A stretch of 64,000 bases of DNA from a candidate division TA06 bacterium B3_TA06. Its GTDB lineage: Bacteria; Hydrothermota; Tepidihabitantia; B3-TA06. The notes below the pieces were generated by a model. It was given only the letters and a program-made list of their open reading frames with translations. It was not told the origin of the DNA and searched no databases. The position numbers were made by a program, and so were the translations under genes. Of the stretch, positions 44,673-53,780 are shown piece by piece; positions within the stretch are counted from its first letter, which is position 1; each line of letters begins with the position of its first letter. Where the stretch lies: NCBI GenBank assembly GCA_005223075.1, contig NJBO01000001.1, positions 1-64,000 of the forward strand. Reading direction: 5' to 3'.

Positions 44673-45489
44673 AGAAAGCCTGAAGTTTATCCGTTCCACA
44701 ACCGATCTTGTCCCTAAAGGAGCGGTGGTTTTGGGCACCGGATTGCGAGACGCAATCGGCGAGTTAGACGAGGCGGTCACAATCCCTTACTCCCACATCC
44801 CTCATTTCCCCACCCCGACCGCACCCTCACACCCGGGCGAACTTGTGATCGGTCGCATGGGCAACTATCCACTTGCCGTGATGCGTGGCAGGGTACACTT
44901 CTACGAAGGCTATCAAATGGCCGAGATCACATATCCCCTGCGTGTGTTGCACACCCTCGGAGTAAGAACACTTCTCGTAACCAACGCAGCCGGAGCACTC
45001 AACATCAACTTCAAGGTCGGAGATATCGTAATCATATCCGACCACATCAACCTCATGGGAGCGAATCCCTTGCGAGGCTTCATGCATGAGGATAGCAGAT
45101 CACGATTCCCTGTAATGACTCAAACCTACGACCCGGGCCTTATGGATATCTTCACCGCCGCATGTCTTAAGAAGAAGATACTCCCTCGTTCCGGGGTATA
45201 CGTGGCAGTTGCCGGCCCTAGCCTTGAAACGCCTGCCGAGCTACGGTTCCTGCACACTATTGGAGGTGATCTGGTCGGGATGTCTACCGTTCCGGAGGCA
45301 ATAGTCGCAGCCCAACTTGGCGTTCGCGTTCTTGGCATCTCCGTTGTCTCCAACATAGCACTCTTTCTTCCTCAGCCTACTAAGGGCGAGACTTTGGAAG
45401 AGATTACCTCCACAGCGACACAAGCCGCGAGTTCTCTGGCACGTATATTTAAACTCTTCTTCAAGGAGCTGGCGAATGAAGGGGCTTAA
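44656..45489 (+). CDS. Purine-nucleoside phosphorylase (PNP/MTAP family)
   Basis: The 277-residue enzyme cleaves purine nucleosides with phosphate to base and ribose-1-phosphate. Family motifs: VVLGTGLRDAIGEL (about 24-37; the usual form is GSGL), SHPGELVIGRMG, MRGRVHFYEGYQMAE (about 76-90), LLVTNAAGALN, IISDHINLMGANPL and GPSLETPAELRFLHTIGGD followed by VGMSTVPEAIVA. These match the class I trimeric PNP family. It overlaps divIVA and the following lipoprotein gene (14 bp), so translation is coupled. Confidence 0.94.
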   Translation: MKPQIEESLKFIRSTTDLVPKGAVVLGTGLRDAIGELDEAVTIPYSHIPHFPTPTAPSHPGELVIGRMGNYPLAVMRGRVHFYEGYQMAEITYPLRVLHTLGVRTLLVTNAAGALNINFKVGDIVIISDHINLMGANPLRGFMHEDSRSRFPVMTQTYDPGLMDIFTAACLKKKILPRSGVYVAVAGPSLETPAELRFLHTIGGDLVGMSTVPEAIVAAQLGVRVLGISVVSNIALFLPQPTKGETLEEITSTATQAASSLARIFKLFFKELANEGA

Positions 45490-46369
45490 GACCCTCTTAC
45501 CCGCGGCACTGCTTTTGTTGCTTGCGTGCGGCTCTAGTAACAAGCAAGCTCTGGACAGGGCCCGTGAGGCTTTGGATAAACGTGACTTCTCGCGTGCCCT
45601 TGCTGAACTAGTGGTCCTGCGCAACAGCGAAGAAGAATTGAGCACAGAGGCAAGATATCTGCTTGGCCGGGCATACCTCGGGCTTAAGGACCTTCCCGAG
45701 ACCGAGATGCACTTCAAGGCCCTATTGGCCGAAGACACCATCTACGAGGACAGCGTCGCCTTGGCCTACAAACAGAGGGGGCTTGAGCTCGGCAAGGTAG
45801 GTGAACGCGAGCTGGCACTGGAGTGTTTTGAGGAGGCGATGCGGACATCTACTGCTATAGATATGAGCGATGCCTACGCCCTTATGGGCGAGCTCTACTC
45901 AAAATACGGTGAACTTGGTCGTGCGGTATACTACTACCGCAAGACACTTGCCACACTCTCAGACTCTACTACCCGTGCATTTACGTGGGAGAAGTTGATA
46001 CTTATCCTTGAGCGACTTGGCGATCCTGGAGATGCGTTTATCGCTACTGAAGAGGCCATGCATGAACACCACTACTACCTTGAACCCCGCTATTGTCAAA
46101 ACGGCTATCTCTACGCAAAGGACCTCTTATATCGAGGCCAGTTGGACAGCGCCGAGCTCATTATCACCCGGGTCCTGCAAGTACCCCTTTCCCCTCTGCT
46201 TCGGGATGATATCTACTTTATCGCAGGTGAGATAAGACTCAAGAATGGGGATATTGAAGGTGCACGGGCGGCTTACCGTGAGGTTCTTAAGCTCAGCGTG
46301 AACGCGTCCAGCGCCCTTGTCCAACGAGCACGCGAGCGCCTTGCCCTGCTTGGCGAGGAAGTACCATGA
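45476..46369 (+). CDS. TPR lipoprotein
   Basis: The 297-residue product has a lipoprotein signal with lipobox LLLLACG (Cys at about 18). Behind it lie about six TPR-like helix pairs: ALDKRDFSRALAELVVL, YLLGRAYLGLKDLPETEMHF, YALMGELYSKYGELGRAVYY and GEIRLKNGDIEGARAAYREV (20 residues each or shorter). It is expected to be anchored in a membrane on the periplasmic side and to bind other envelope proteins. It lies between the PNP gene and a BamD-like gene, with 4-nt overlap to the latter. A specific function cannot be named. Confidence 0.82.
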   Translation: MKGLKTLLPAALLLLLACGSSNKQALDRAREALDKRDFSRALAELVVLRNSEEELSTEARYLLGRAYLGLKDLPETEMHFKALLAEDTIYEDSVALAYKQRGLELGKVGERELALECFEEAMRTSTAIDMSDAYALMGELYSKYGELGRAVYYYRKTLATLSDSTTRAFTWEKLILILERLGDPGDAFIATEEAMHEHHYYLEPRYCQNGYLYAKDLLYRGQLDSAELIITRVLQVPLSPLLRDDIYFIAGEIRLKNGDIEGARAAYREVLKLSVNASSALVQRARERLALLGEEVP

Positions 46370-47112
46370 GATGCACAGGATTAGTCATACTTTCCATCGC
46401 TCTCCTGCTGGTCATTGGATACGCAAAACCTCCCAAGCCTGAGAAGCTCCCCGCAGACAGCGTGTTACTCGTCGGTGAAGCGTTGTATAATGAAGGTAGA
46501 TACGGGAAGGCGGCCAAATATCTTAACCACTTCGTCCTAAACTACCCGCTCAAGGCTGAAGTAGCGCTGGCCCAATATCACCTCGCAGACTGCTACTACA
46601 AACTCAAGCGCTTCCAGGAGGCATCCGTCGAGTACGAGTTCCTCTACAAGCAGTTTTCCAACTCTGCTTTTGCCGAGGAGGCCCAGTTAAAAGCAGCACA
46701 GGCCACATTCGAGATATCAGAGCCATACTACCGCGAACAAAACCTCACCCTGGACTCAAGGCGCATGGCCGAAGATTTCCTCACGCGCTATCCCAACTCC
46801 GAGTTTTCCTCCCAGGCACGCAACCTGTTGGGTCGGATTGAAAACAAGCTTGCGCGCAAGGAACTTGAAGCAGCCAAGCTGTATTTCAAGTTCAAGGAGT
46901 ACGAGGCGGCCATAATGATGCTTGAATATACCGTCGGTACATATCCGCTTGCCCGCGCCACGAACGCCGAAATAAACTACTACCTGGCCCTTTCCAAAGC
47001 CAGACTCGGAGAAGAAGAAGAGGCAGAAGCCATACTGGAAGAGCTGCTTGAGAATCCCAAGTGGTCAAAAAAAGCTCAAAAAACCCTGGATCGTCTGGCT
47101 GAAGATAAATAA
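46366..47112 (+). CDS. BamD/YfiO-like TPR protein
   Basis: The 248-residue protein resembles the outer-membrane assembly lipoprotein BamD: LVGEALYNEGRYGKAAKYL (about 30-48), YHLADCYYKLKRFQEASVEY, YKQFSNSAFAEEAQLKAAQ and FLTRYPNSEFSSQARNLLGR. BamD helps the BamA barrel insert outer-membrane proteins. However, this copy has a signal peptide but no lipobox Cys at the end of it (LLVIGYAKPP), so it may be periplasmic rather than lipid-anchored. The TPR units cover most of the chain. It overlaps the TPR lipoprotein and nadD by 4 and 1 nt. BamA is not in the window. Confidence 0.85.
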   Translation: MRCTGLVILSIALLLVIGYAKPPKPEKLPADSVLLVGEALYNEGRYGKAAKYLNHFVLNYPLKAEVALAQYHLADCYYKLKRFQEASVEYEFLYKQFSNSAFAEEAQLKAAQATFEISEPYYREQNLTLDSRRMAEDFLTRYPNSEFSSQARNLLGRIENKLARKELEAAKLYFKFKEYEAAIMMLEYTVGTYPLARATNAEINYYLALSKARLGEEEEAEAILEELLENPKWSKKAQKTLDRLAEDK

Positions 47113-47681
47113 TGGAACGCATCGGTGTATTCGGGGGCCGGTTCGATCCACCTCACGCAGCTCACCTGATACATGCGAGACTGGTGCTTGAGATGTTTGA
47201 ACTTGATAAAGTTCTCTTCGTCCCGGCCGCGAACCCGCCTCACAGGGAAGTATACGCATCCTTCAGTGATCGAGCCGAGATGCTGCGACTGGCGATCGAG
47301 GATGAGGCTTCATTCGAGGTATCCAACATCGAGTGGAAGGAAGATCTTTCCTACACCGTTGACACATTAGCCCGGTTGAAAGCGCTTTTTGCCCCAACTC
47401 AACTCTTCTTGATCATCGGCCTGGACGAGTACGAGTGCTTGAACACCTGGCATGAGCCGGAACGGATTATGAAGATGGCCGAGCTCGTGGTTTTGCCCAG
47501 AGGGATGAGGGGAGGTAGAAGCTCGAAGCCCGGCATCCACTTTCCTGACCTGCCGCTTCTTGAGATATCCTCTTCCCTCATCCGTAAACGCATAGCGATG
47601 GGGAGATCCATACACAACTGGGTGCCGCCAATGGTGGAGACCTATATCAGGCAGGAGAAACTTTACAAGGAGAATCCATGA
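47112..47681 (+). CDS. nadD: Nicotinate-nucleotide adenylyltransferase
   Basis: NadD adenylates nicotinate mononucleotide to deamido-NAD, a shared step of NAD synthesis. The 189-residue product has the nucleotidyltransferase fold: IGVFGGRFDPPHAAHLIHAR (residues 4-23, HxxH motif), VLFVPAANPPHR, DRAEMLRLAIED, LFLIIGLDEYECLNTWH and the C-terminal LEISSSLIRKRIAMGRSIHN (the ISSTxIR motif). The HAAH version differs from the usual HxGH by Ala for Gly, a minor variation. It overlaps the Lys-tail gene by 4 nt. Confidence 0.93.
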   Translation: MERIGVFGGRFDPPHAAHLIHARLVLEMFELDKVLFVPAANPPHREVYASFSDRAEMLRLAIEDEASFEVSNIEWKEDLSYTVDTLARLKALFAPTQLFLIIGLDEYECLNTWHEPERIMKMAELVVLPRGMRGGRSSKPGIHFPDLPLLEISSSLIRKRIAMGRSIHNWVPPMVETYIRQEKLYKENP

Positions 47682-48073
47682 GTAATTTGTGGAAGGAAGT
47701 TACAAATTGGCTTTCGGAGACTACCAAGTCAGCAATCAAGGAGACAGAGGATCTTGCGCGGCGTGGACGCGTAAATATGGAGATCCTCGGAATCAATACA
47801 GCGTTGAGCGACAAGTTCGCGGCTTTAGGCGGTGTGGTTTATGAGATAATCAAGAAGGGCGGACGCAGCTCTATCAAGGCTAATGCCAAGGTGAAGAAAC
47901 TGCTAGCCGAGATAGCCAGGTTGGAAGCTCAACTGCGCGCCAAAAAGACAACTACTGGAGCAGCCAAGAAAACGCAGGGAGCGAAGAAATCTGCAACCAA
48001 GGCTTCCGGTAAGAAGCCTTCTTCGACAAAGAAGACAACCGCCAAGACTAAAGCAAAACCGAAGAAAAAGTAG
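47678..48073 (+). CDS. Small helical protein with histone H1-like Lys/Ala-rich tail
   Basis: The 131-residue product overlaps nadD by 4 nt. Residues 1-85 are helical and include NWLSETTKSAIKETEDLARR and AEIARLEAQLRAK, probably a coiled coil. From about residue 90 the chain is Lys, Ala, Thr and Ser only (KKTTTGAAKKTQGAKK and similar), ending in KAKPKKK. Such tails bind nucleic acid in H1-like proteins and in some bacterial proteins. It may be nucleoid- or ribosome-associated. The N-terminal part is unlike known histones, so the function is unknown. It converges on pyrE with 6 nt between the stops. Confidence 0.75.
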   Translation: MSNLWKEVTNWLSETTKSAIKETEDLARRGRVNMEILGINTALSDKFAALGGVVYEIIKKGGRSSIKANAKVKKLLAEIARLEAQLRAKKTTTGAAKKTQGAKKSATKASGKKPSSTKKTTAKTKAKPKKK

Positions 48074-48079
48074 AATGGT

Positions 48080-48646
48080 TCAGGATGAGCCGCCCAAACG
48101 TAACAGCGGCAAGTCCTTGGCGCACAAGGGACATTCCTCAGGTTTGTAAGCGGGAAGAATGTAGCGCAGAGCTGACACGTAGGAGAAATCACGAGGGGGG
48201 TCAGCAGCCCTGTCCACCAACACACCAACCCGGGCAATTTCACCACCACGTTCCCGAACAGCAGCTATGGTTTTACGTACCGAGCCGCCGGTGGTCATAA
48301 CATCATCTACTACCAGTACGCGCTCACCTTTAGATACCCCATGACCTCGACGTATTACAAATTCTTCATCCGGGCCTTTTTCCGCGTAACTGGCAGGTAT
48401 TCCTAGCTGACTGGCAACCTCGTAGGCCACGATCATACCACCAAGCGCAGGACCTACCACACGGTCAAAGGGCCCTTCAAGTTTTGGCAGGAGGGCTTCA
48501 ACGAACTCGGAGAGTATTTCAGGATATTCCAGCAGATGAAACTTTTCCACGTATACCCCGGAGTGCAGGCCGGATGTAAGAAGGAAGTGCCCCTCCTTCA
48601 CCGCCCCACATTTTTTGGCAAGCATCAAAAGATCAGCCGGACTCAC
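48080..48646 (-). CDS. pyrE: Orotate phosphoribosyltransferase
   Basis: PyrE converts orotate and PRPP to orotidine monophosphate. Motifs in the 188-residue product: SGLHSGVYVEKFHLLE (about 25-40), DRVVGPALGGMIVAYEVA, SYAEKGPDEEFVIRRG and the PRPP loop ERVLVVDDVMTTGGSVRKTI (about 108-127). A CPLC pair near the C-terminus is unusual. I prefer the GTG start at 48646, which follows AAGGGG and overlaps pyrF by 14 bp; a TTG at 48673 would extend the protein by nine residues. It ends the thrS-pyr gene run. Confidence 0.93.
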   Translation of the reverse strand: MSPADLLMLAKKCGAVKEGHFLLTSGLHSGVYVEKFHLLEYPEILSEFVEALLPKLEGPFDRVVGPALGGMIVAYEVASQLGIPASYAEKGPDEEFVIRRGHGVSKGERVLVVDDVMTTGGSVRKTIAAVRERGGEIARVGVLVDRAADPPRDFSYVSALRYILPAYKPEECPLCAKDLPLLRLGGSS

Positions 48647-49340
48647 TCTTAAGCCCCTTTTTATATCGCTCAATCACCGCCACCGGATCGTCGGCGTGGA
48701 GTATCGGGCGTCCCACCACTATAAAGTCCGCGCCTGCCGCAGCAGCACCCGCCGGGGTATCAACACGCATCTGATCACCGACATCCTCATCCGGCAGCCT
48801 TATCCCGGGTGATACGACAACGAAATCATCACCGCATACATCCTTGATCTTTTTGATCTCCTGAGCCGAGGCGACCACCCCGGAAAGCCCTGCACTCTTG
48901 GCAAGCCGAGCCAGAAGTAGAACGTGTTCCTCCAGACTATTGGAAGGCGAACCAAAGAGATCTCGAAACGCCGCCTCGTCGATTGAGGTAAGGATAGTAA
49001 CACCGAGGATAAGCGGTGCGCCATTGTGAAAACTCCAGGTCTCCTTCACCACAGCCTCCATCATCGCAAAACCGCCCATTGCGTGCACGTTGAACATATC
49101 CACCCCAAGCTCCATGCAACAAGCCGCTGCGCGGGCCACCGTTGAGGGGATATCGTGTAACTTAAGATCCAAAAATACCTTCTTGCCCTCGTCCTTTATG
49201 AGCTTTACCGCAGCAGGGCCTGCTTTGGTATAGAGTCCTGAATCAATCTTGTAGTAGGAGACATGATCTTTTGTTTTCTTAACGAAAGCCGCCAACTCCT
49301 CAAAAGATGGCAGGTTAGCTGCAACAATCAACTCTGTCAT
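48633..49340 (-). CDS. pyrF: Orotidine 5'-phosphate decarboxylase
   Basis: PyrF decarboxylates orotidine monophosphate to UMP, the last step of de novo pyrimidine synthesis. The 235-residue TIM barrel has the catalytic motif VFLDLKLHDIPSTVARAA (about 56-73; Lys, Asp and Lys-like positions), MFNVHAMGGFAMMEAVV, GVTILTSIDEAAF, VVSPGIRLPDEDVGDQMRV and the phosphate-binding FIVVGRPILHADDP. This is a typical single-domain subfamily 1 enzyme. It overlaps pyrD by 4 nt. Confidence 0.95.
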   Translation of the reverse strand: MTELIVAANLPSFEELAAFVKKTKDHVSYYKIDSGLYTKAGPAAVKLIKDEGKKVFLDLKLHDIPSTVARAAACCMELGVDMFNVHAMGGFAMMEAVVKETWSFHNGAPLILGVTILTSIDEAAFRDLFGSPSNSLEEHVLLLARLAKSAGLSGVVASAQEIKKIKDVCGDDFVVVSPGIRLPDEDVGDQMRVDTPAGAAAAGADFIVVGRPILHADDPVAVIERYKKGLKSESG

Positions 49341-50239
49341 ATTCCCTCCAATCTTCCGATAAGTTCGGAAACAGAAATAATGCCTTCACGCTCTAACCAA
49401 CCCTCTAACCCCTTAAGGATACGCAGAGAAGCCTGGGGGTCAACCAGATTGATGCTACCTATCTGTACCAGGCTTGCCCCTGCCAGAAGGTACTCAACCA
49501 CATCGGTGCCTGAGGTAACTCCTCCAGATGCGATCACAGGTATATTTATCTGTCGAGACACCTCTTTAACGATGTAGAGAACGTATGGTTTTATAGCAGG
49601 ACCGGAAAGCCCGCCAGAGCCAGCGCCCAGAAAAGGCTTCCTTCCTTTGATGTCGATGACGAGTGCATTAAGGGTGTTTATTAGAACCAAAGCGTCTGCG
49701 CCGGCATCGGCCGCAGCCGCAGCCGTCTCACGAACGTCACAGAAGTTTGAGGTAAGCTTGACCCAGATAGACTTGGTGGTAAGGGATCGGGCAAGTGAGG
49801 CAACCTTTCTTACTCGATCTGCCGATTGTCCCAATGCCGCTCCACCCTCTTTAACGTTGGGACACGAAAGGTTGAGCTCAAAGCCTGCGACCTTTTCTTC
49901 GTCGCGTAAGCCCTCAATCAGGATACGGAAATCATCGATGGTGACGCCGGCGAGATTGACGTAAAGCGGTGTTGAGGTATTTATCCGGGGAAGAATCTCT
50001 TCCTTGAAACGCTTTAACCCGACATTCTCAAGTCCGACGGAGTTAACCACGGTCTCTTTGGTGTCCCAGATGCGGGGCGGAGGATTGCCAACACGTTCCT
50101 GGACGGTGATCCCCTTAGTAACGAATGCACCTACCCGATCTATAACATCGGTATAGGTCAGTCCATAGCCGAATGTGCCGGATGCAAGAACCAAGGGGTT
50201 GCGGAAACGGGACTTGCCAAGAAAGACCTCCAGGTTCAC
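49337..50239 (-). CDS. pyrD: Dihydroorotate dehydrogenase B (NAD+), catalytic subunit
   Basis: PyrD oxidises dihydroorotate to orotate using FMN. The 300-residue product is class 1B: FRNPLVLASGTFGYG (about 12-26), NPPPRIWDTKETVVNSVGLE with the following residues binding FMN, the catalytic Cys in ELNLSCPNVKEGG (about 128-140), KLTSNFCDVRETA and VIASGGVTSGTDVVEYLLAG (about 238-257). It starts at GTG 50239, overlapping pyrK, its electron-transfer partner. The class 1B call rests on the pyrK neighbour and the Cys catalytic base. Confidence 0.95.
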   Translation of the reverse strand: MNLEVFLGKSRFRNPLVLASGTFGYGLTYTDVIDRVGAFVTKGITVQERVGNPPPRIWDTKETVVNSVGLENVGLKRFKEEILPRINTSTPLYVNLAGVTIDDFRILIEGLRDEEKVAGFELNLSCPNVKEGGAALGQSADRVRKVASLARSLTTKSIWVKLTSNFCDVRETAAAAADAGADALVLINTLNALVIDIKGRKPFLGAGSGGLSGPAIKPYVLYIVKEVSRQINIPVIASGGVTSGTDVVEYLLAGASLVQIGSINLVDPQASLRILKGLEGWLEREGIISVSELIGRLEGI

Positions 50240-50982
50240 AACTCGATCTCCTCAAGGTCAAACACAGGCCCATCGGTACAGACCCTGCGATAGCGGCCGT
50301 CTCGGCCACGAACAGCACACCCCATACATAAACCTCTCCCACATCCCATGCGGGATTCAAGAAATGCGTATACAGGCTTTCTGAAATTCAGACGTTTAAG
50401 CGCTACAAACATCGCCTCAGGACCACAGGCGTAGAATATTTCAACATCCTGGATGGCAGGGAGAGTAGGCAGGATATCGGTTAGAAGACCCTTCTGCCCG
50501 CACGAGCCGTCGTCTGTCGCAAGTATCACCTCACGGCAAAGGGAGCCGAACTCCTCGGCAAGTATAAGCTCCTCTTCGGTGCCTGCGGCAAGCAAAGCAT
50601 CAACCTCTACTCTTTGCTCGTTGAGCTTTCGAGCCAGATAAAGAAGCGGCGCTGCCCCCACCCCACCGGCCAAAAGCATAACCGGCCCAGAAGAAGGCAT
50701 CCTTGTTCCTTCTCCGAGCGGGCCAAGCAGGTCAAGCTTGCTACCCGCAGATAACCCTGCCAGCCACCGGGTTCCTGAACCTACAACTTTCACAACGAAA
50801 CGCAGCCGATCACCGTCACGATCCGCCAAAGAGAAAGCCCTGCGCAGGAACCTTGTGTCGGTAGCAAACTCAAAGAACTGCCCGGGTTTGACCTCTCCAA
50901 GATCTGCAATCTTCACCCAAAGTGAGTAGATTTCTGGACCCAGCAGGCGGTTCTCAAGTAGAGTCGCTTGATACTTCTTCAT
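50236..50982 (-). CDS. pyrK: Dihydroorotate dehydrogenase B, electron-transfer subunit
   Basis: PyrK passes electrons from PyrD through FAD and a [2Fe-2S] cluster to NAD+. The start is ATG 50982 (MKKYQATLLENRLLG); a longer frame to 51057 adds residues from the antisense of the next gene. The 248-residue product has the FAD-binding RAFSLADRDGDRL-type strand, the NAD domain with LLAGGVGAAPLLYLARKL (about 100-117) and FYACGPEAMFVAL, and the four-Cys cluster MGCGRGLCMGCAVRG followed by RVCTDGPVF at the C-terminus. It overlaps the TPR lipoprotein gene by 29 bp. Confidence 0.94.
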   Translation of the reverse strand: MKKYQATLLENRLLGPEIYSLWVKIADLGEVKPGQFFEFATDTRFLRRAFSLADRDGDRLRFVVKVVGSGTRWLAGLSAGSKLDLLGPLGEGTRMPSSGPVMLLAGGVGAAPLLYLARKLNEQRVEVDALLAAGTEEELILAEEFGSLCREVILATDDGSCGQKGLLTDILPTLPAIQDVEIFYACGPEAMFVALKRLNFRKPVYAFLESRMGCGRGLCMGCAVRGRDGRYRRVCTDGPVFDLEEIEL

Positions 50983-52279
50983 CGCCAAGAAGCTCACGGG
51001 CGTCCTTTGCCTCTTTACTTTCCGGATAAAGCTCAAGCAGGCGCTCGAACTCCTCATGCCAGAGCGTATCGTTCAAACGATATCTGCGTAACCAGGCCAT
51101 CCCGTAAAGCGCCTTGGGAGCGTACTCGCTTTCAGGATACTCATCAATAACTTTTGCGTACTCCTCAAGGGCCCGCTCAAAATCCCCAAGACTCAGAAGG
51201 TAGGTCTGCGCCAAAAGAAACTGTTCCTTTGCAGGATCAACCTCGGTGGTATCCGCGGAATCCGGCTCCAAAACGCGCGCTTGGAGCAGCGTCTTCTTAC
51301 GTTCTGCAAGCGCGGCGTAGTCCGAGCGTCTCTCACGGCTTGTTAAGGTATCGTAGTAAGCAAGGGCAAGATCGTATTCCCCCTGAACCTCGTAGAGATT
51401 TGCCAGTATAAAAAACGCCTCCGCCCTAGAGTTACCGGAAGGAATCTGGGCAAGAAGCTTCTCTGCCTGACTGCTGTCTCCTTCAGCTAATTCGATCTTG
51501 GCTGTCAAGAGATCGCTTCTCTCGTCGATATCCCTGTAGCGCCCATTGATCTTCCTCAAGGTTCGACGTGCCGTGACGTAGTCTTTCTGCAGATAGTGAA
51601 GCTCAGCCAAGGTAAGAAGACGTTCGAAGTTCTCCTTGGACGTCTCTGCACGCTTAAGATAGCGCTCATAGGTATTGATAGCTGAAAGGGTATCCCCGCC
51701 TGCAAGCTCTATCTCGGCAAGGTGGAGTCGTGTATCACTGGCAAGATCACCTTGCGGGTAACGATCGAGGAACTCCTTGAATGCGCTACGCGCTGCATCC
51801 CAATCCTCTTCCTCCTTAAAGGCCAAAGCCCACCTGAAACGAGCGCCTCGCCTGAAACGTTTCGAATCAAACATCTGTTGAAGAACCAGGCGCCCCTCGG
51901 AGTACTGCTTAAGTTCTGTAAGCGTCAAAGCGTAATGGTAACGGGCTTCCTCAGTAAAAGGACTATCGGAGAAATGTTCAAGGAATCCCTCAAACTGGTT
52001 GTGAGCCTTCTCGTAGTTCTCCATCCAGTAGTAGTTCATAGCGATGAGAAAGAAGGCATCGTCTATCCAGCGCGAATCCGGATAATCACGCGCTACAATC
52101 ACCGCCTTCTCAAGCGATTTCTTGAACTGGGCTTTACCCGAGCCCTTTTTTGACTCCTCATACTTTAACCCCTCCTTGTAATAACGCTTAGCGTTGTAAA
52201 ACGTGTTAAAGTAAGCGCATCCTGAGGATAGTACCAAGATGATTAAGGGAAGAATCCTACGTAATCCTGAACGTATCAT
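50954..52279 (-). CDS. TPR lipoprotein, BamD-like envelope protein
   Basis: The 441-residue protein begins with a lipoprotein signal and lipobox LSSGC (Cys at about 21), followed by the conserved-looking CAYFNTFYNAKRYYKEGL. About ten TPR units follow (ARDYPDSRWIDDAFFLIAM, YRYHYALTL-like elements, AEQLLAQIPSGNSRAEAFFI in part). The last units resemble BamD/YfiO and YbgF-type repeats (YAKVIDEYPESEYAPKALYG). It is expected on the periplasmic face of the outer membrane. It sits between pheS and pyrK, with 104 nt to pheS and overlap with pyrK, so it is probably part of the same transcript. Confidence 0.85.
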   Translation of the reverse strand: MIRSGLRRILPLIILVLSSGCAYFNTFYNAKRYYKEGLKYEESKKGSGKAQFKKSLEKAVIVARDYPDSRWIDDAFFLIAMNYYWMENYEKAHNQFEGFLEHFSDSPFTEEARYHYALTLTELKQYSEGRLVLQQMFDSKRFRRGARFRWALAFKEEEDWDAARSAFKEFLDRYPQGDLASDTRLHLAEIELAGGDTLSAINTYERYLKRAETSKENFERLLTLAELHYLQKDYVTARRTLRKINGRYRDIDERSDLLTAKIELAEGDSSQAEKLLAQIPSGNSRAEAFFILANLYEVQGEYDLALAYYDTLTSRERRSDYAALAERKKTLLQARVLEPDSADTTEVDPAKEQFLLAQTYLLSLGDFERALEEYAKVIDEYPESEYAPKALYGMAWLRRYRLNDTLWHEEFERLLELYPESKEAKDARELLGDEEVSSDST

Positions 52280-52382
52280 TATGGTAATGAAGGATTATCG
52301 AGTAAAGCCTCAGGTTCCGACGCCACAACAGGCCGAGAAACCAACCACTCCCAACAGAGAAATAATTCACAGGAAAACCCGC

Positions 52383-53402
52383 TCATGTCTCACGGAACTG
52401 TCTGAGGAAACGAAGATCGTTGGAGTAGAAGTGGCGGATATCATCGATACGGTAATGTATCATCGCGATCCGCTCTACCCCCATACCGAAGGCAAAACCA
52501 CTGACCCGCTCAGGATCATAACCCACGTTTCTGAGCACCTGAGGATGAACCATACCGCAGCCAAGGATCTCAACCCAGCCGGTATGAGCACAGACCTTAC
52601 ATCCTTCACCGCCACAGATAACGCAGGAGATGGAAAGCTCAGCCGAAGGTTCTGTAAAGGGAAAGTAGGAGGGCGAGAACCGAACCCCGATATCCGAGCC
52701 GAATATCTCCTGCGAGAAGACCTCAAGGGTACCCTTTAGGTCTGCAAGACTCACACCCTCATCCACATAGAGCCCTTCCACCTGGTAGAAAACAGGTGAG
52801 TGCGAGGAATCGAACGCATCGCGTCTGTAGACCCGACCCGGTGCGATCACCCTAACCGGAGGAGGCATCTTCTCCATAACGCGAATCTGCACAGGGGAGG
52901 TATGAGAACGCAGAAGTAGCCCTCCTGGTAGATAGAAGTTTCCGAACATCTCGCCCCGAGCCGGATGGCCCTCAGGGATGTTCAGCGCCTCGAAGTTATA
53001 CCAGTCAGTTTCAATCTCGGGACCGAGTATCTCCTCAAAACCCATACCTACGAAGATCTCTACGATCCGATCGGTCACAAGGGTAATGGGATGTTTATAC
53101 CCAATGAAACGCTTGCGACCCGGCAGGGTTAGATCTATCGCCTCGCTCGCTGATTTAGTCTCCAGTTGGGCTCGACGTTTCTCTAGGGCCTCAGCCAACT
53201 CATTCTTCAGGGCGTTTGCCGTCTGACCCACGCTGCGGCGTTCCTTCTCGGATAAGCCTTCAAGTGAACGCAGCACCAAGGTAAGTTCCCCCGCCTTACG
53301 CCCCATATAGCGAATCCTCAGCCTCTCCAGTTCGGCAGGGGTACTTGCCGCAGCTATCTCGGCAAGGGCCTGCTTTTTAAGAAGAGCTAGCCTTTCCTGC
53401 AT
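52383..53402 (-). CDS. pheS: Phenylalanine--tRNA ligase alpha subunit
   Basis: PheS charges tRNA(Phe) in an alpha2beta2 enzyme with PheT. The 339-residue product has the N-terminal coiled-coil arm (about 1-85) and class II catalytic motifs: motif 1 near [15 protein letters not shown] (about 113-127), motif 2 around [25 protein letters not shown] (given in parts: [27 protein letters not shown]) and motif 3 [20 protein letters not shown] (20 residues). Start: ATG 53402 after GAAGGAAGG, overlapping rplT by 26 bp. A Cys-rich insertion [16 protein letters not shown] (about 262-277) looks like a zinc site, uncommon in E. coli PheS. pheT does not follow, unlike in most bacteria. Confidence 0.95.
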   Translation of the reverse strand: MQERLALLKKQALAEIAAASTPAELERLRIRYMGRKAGELTLVLRSLEGLSEKERRSVGQTANALKNELAEALEKRRAQLETKSASEAIDLTLPGRKRFIGYKHPITLVTDRIVEIFVGMGFEEILGPEIETDWYNFEALNIPEGHPARGEMFGNFYLPGGLLLRSHTSPVQIRVMEKMPPPVRVIAPGRVYRRDAFDSSHSPVFYQVEGLYVDEGVSLADLKGTLEVFSQEIFGSDIGVRFSPSYFPFTEPSAELSISCVICGGEGCKVCAHTGWVEILGCGMVHPQVLRNVGYDPERVSGFAFGMGVERIAMIHYRIDDIRHFYSNDLRFLRQFRET

Positions 53403-53754
53403 CAAGACCTTCCTTCACCTTCCCGACGAGAGCACCGAAATCCTCCGGATTCTCAACTGCAAGCTGGGCAAGGGTCTTGCGGGAGAGCTCGATCCCCTCT
53501 TGCTTGAGACCGTAGATGAAGCGGCTGTAGTTAAGACCTAATGGCCTTAAGGCTGCGTTGATGCGGATATTCCAAAGTGCACGCATCTGGCGCTTCTTGC
53601 GCCTGCGGTCACGATAGCTCATCTCCCAGGCCTTCTGAACCGCGTTGCGTATGCTGCGGGTCAGACGGTGTCTCGCGCCCCAATAGCCTTTTGCATGGCG
53701 ACGCCACTTCTTAATGCGAGCATGACCTGTAGGTCCACCTTTCACTCGTGGCAT
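53377..53754 (-). CDS. rplT: Large ribosomal subunit protein bL20
   Basis: The 125-residue protein starts at ATG 53754 and has the L20 sequence pattern: [17 protein letters not shown] (residues 1-17), [40 protein letters not shown] and [20 protein letters not shown] (each 20 residues). L20 binds 23S rRNA early in 50S assembly and in some bacteria represses the rpmI-rplT operon. The order infC-rpmI-rplT is conserved. The C-terminus is slightly longer than usual (from VGKVKEGL) and overlaps pheS. Confidence 0.97.
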   Translation of the reverse strand: MPRVKGGPTGHARIKKWRRHAKGYWGARHRLTRSIRNAVQKAWEMSYRDRRRKKRQMRALWNIRINAALRPLGLNYSRFIYGLKQEGIELSRKTLAQLAVENPEDFGALVGKVKEGLDAGKASSS

Positions 53755-53780
53755 TCCGTCTCCTTCTTCCTAAATCCTTT

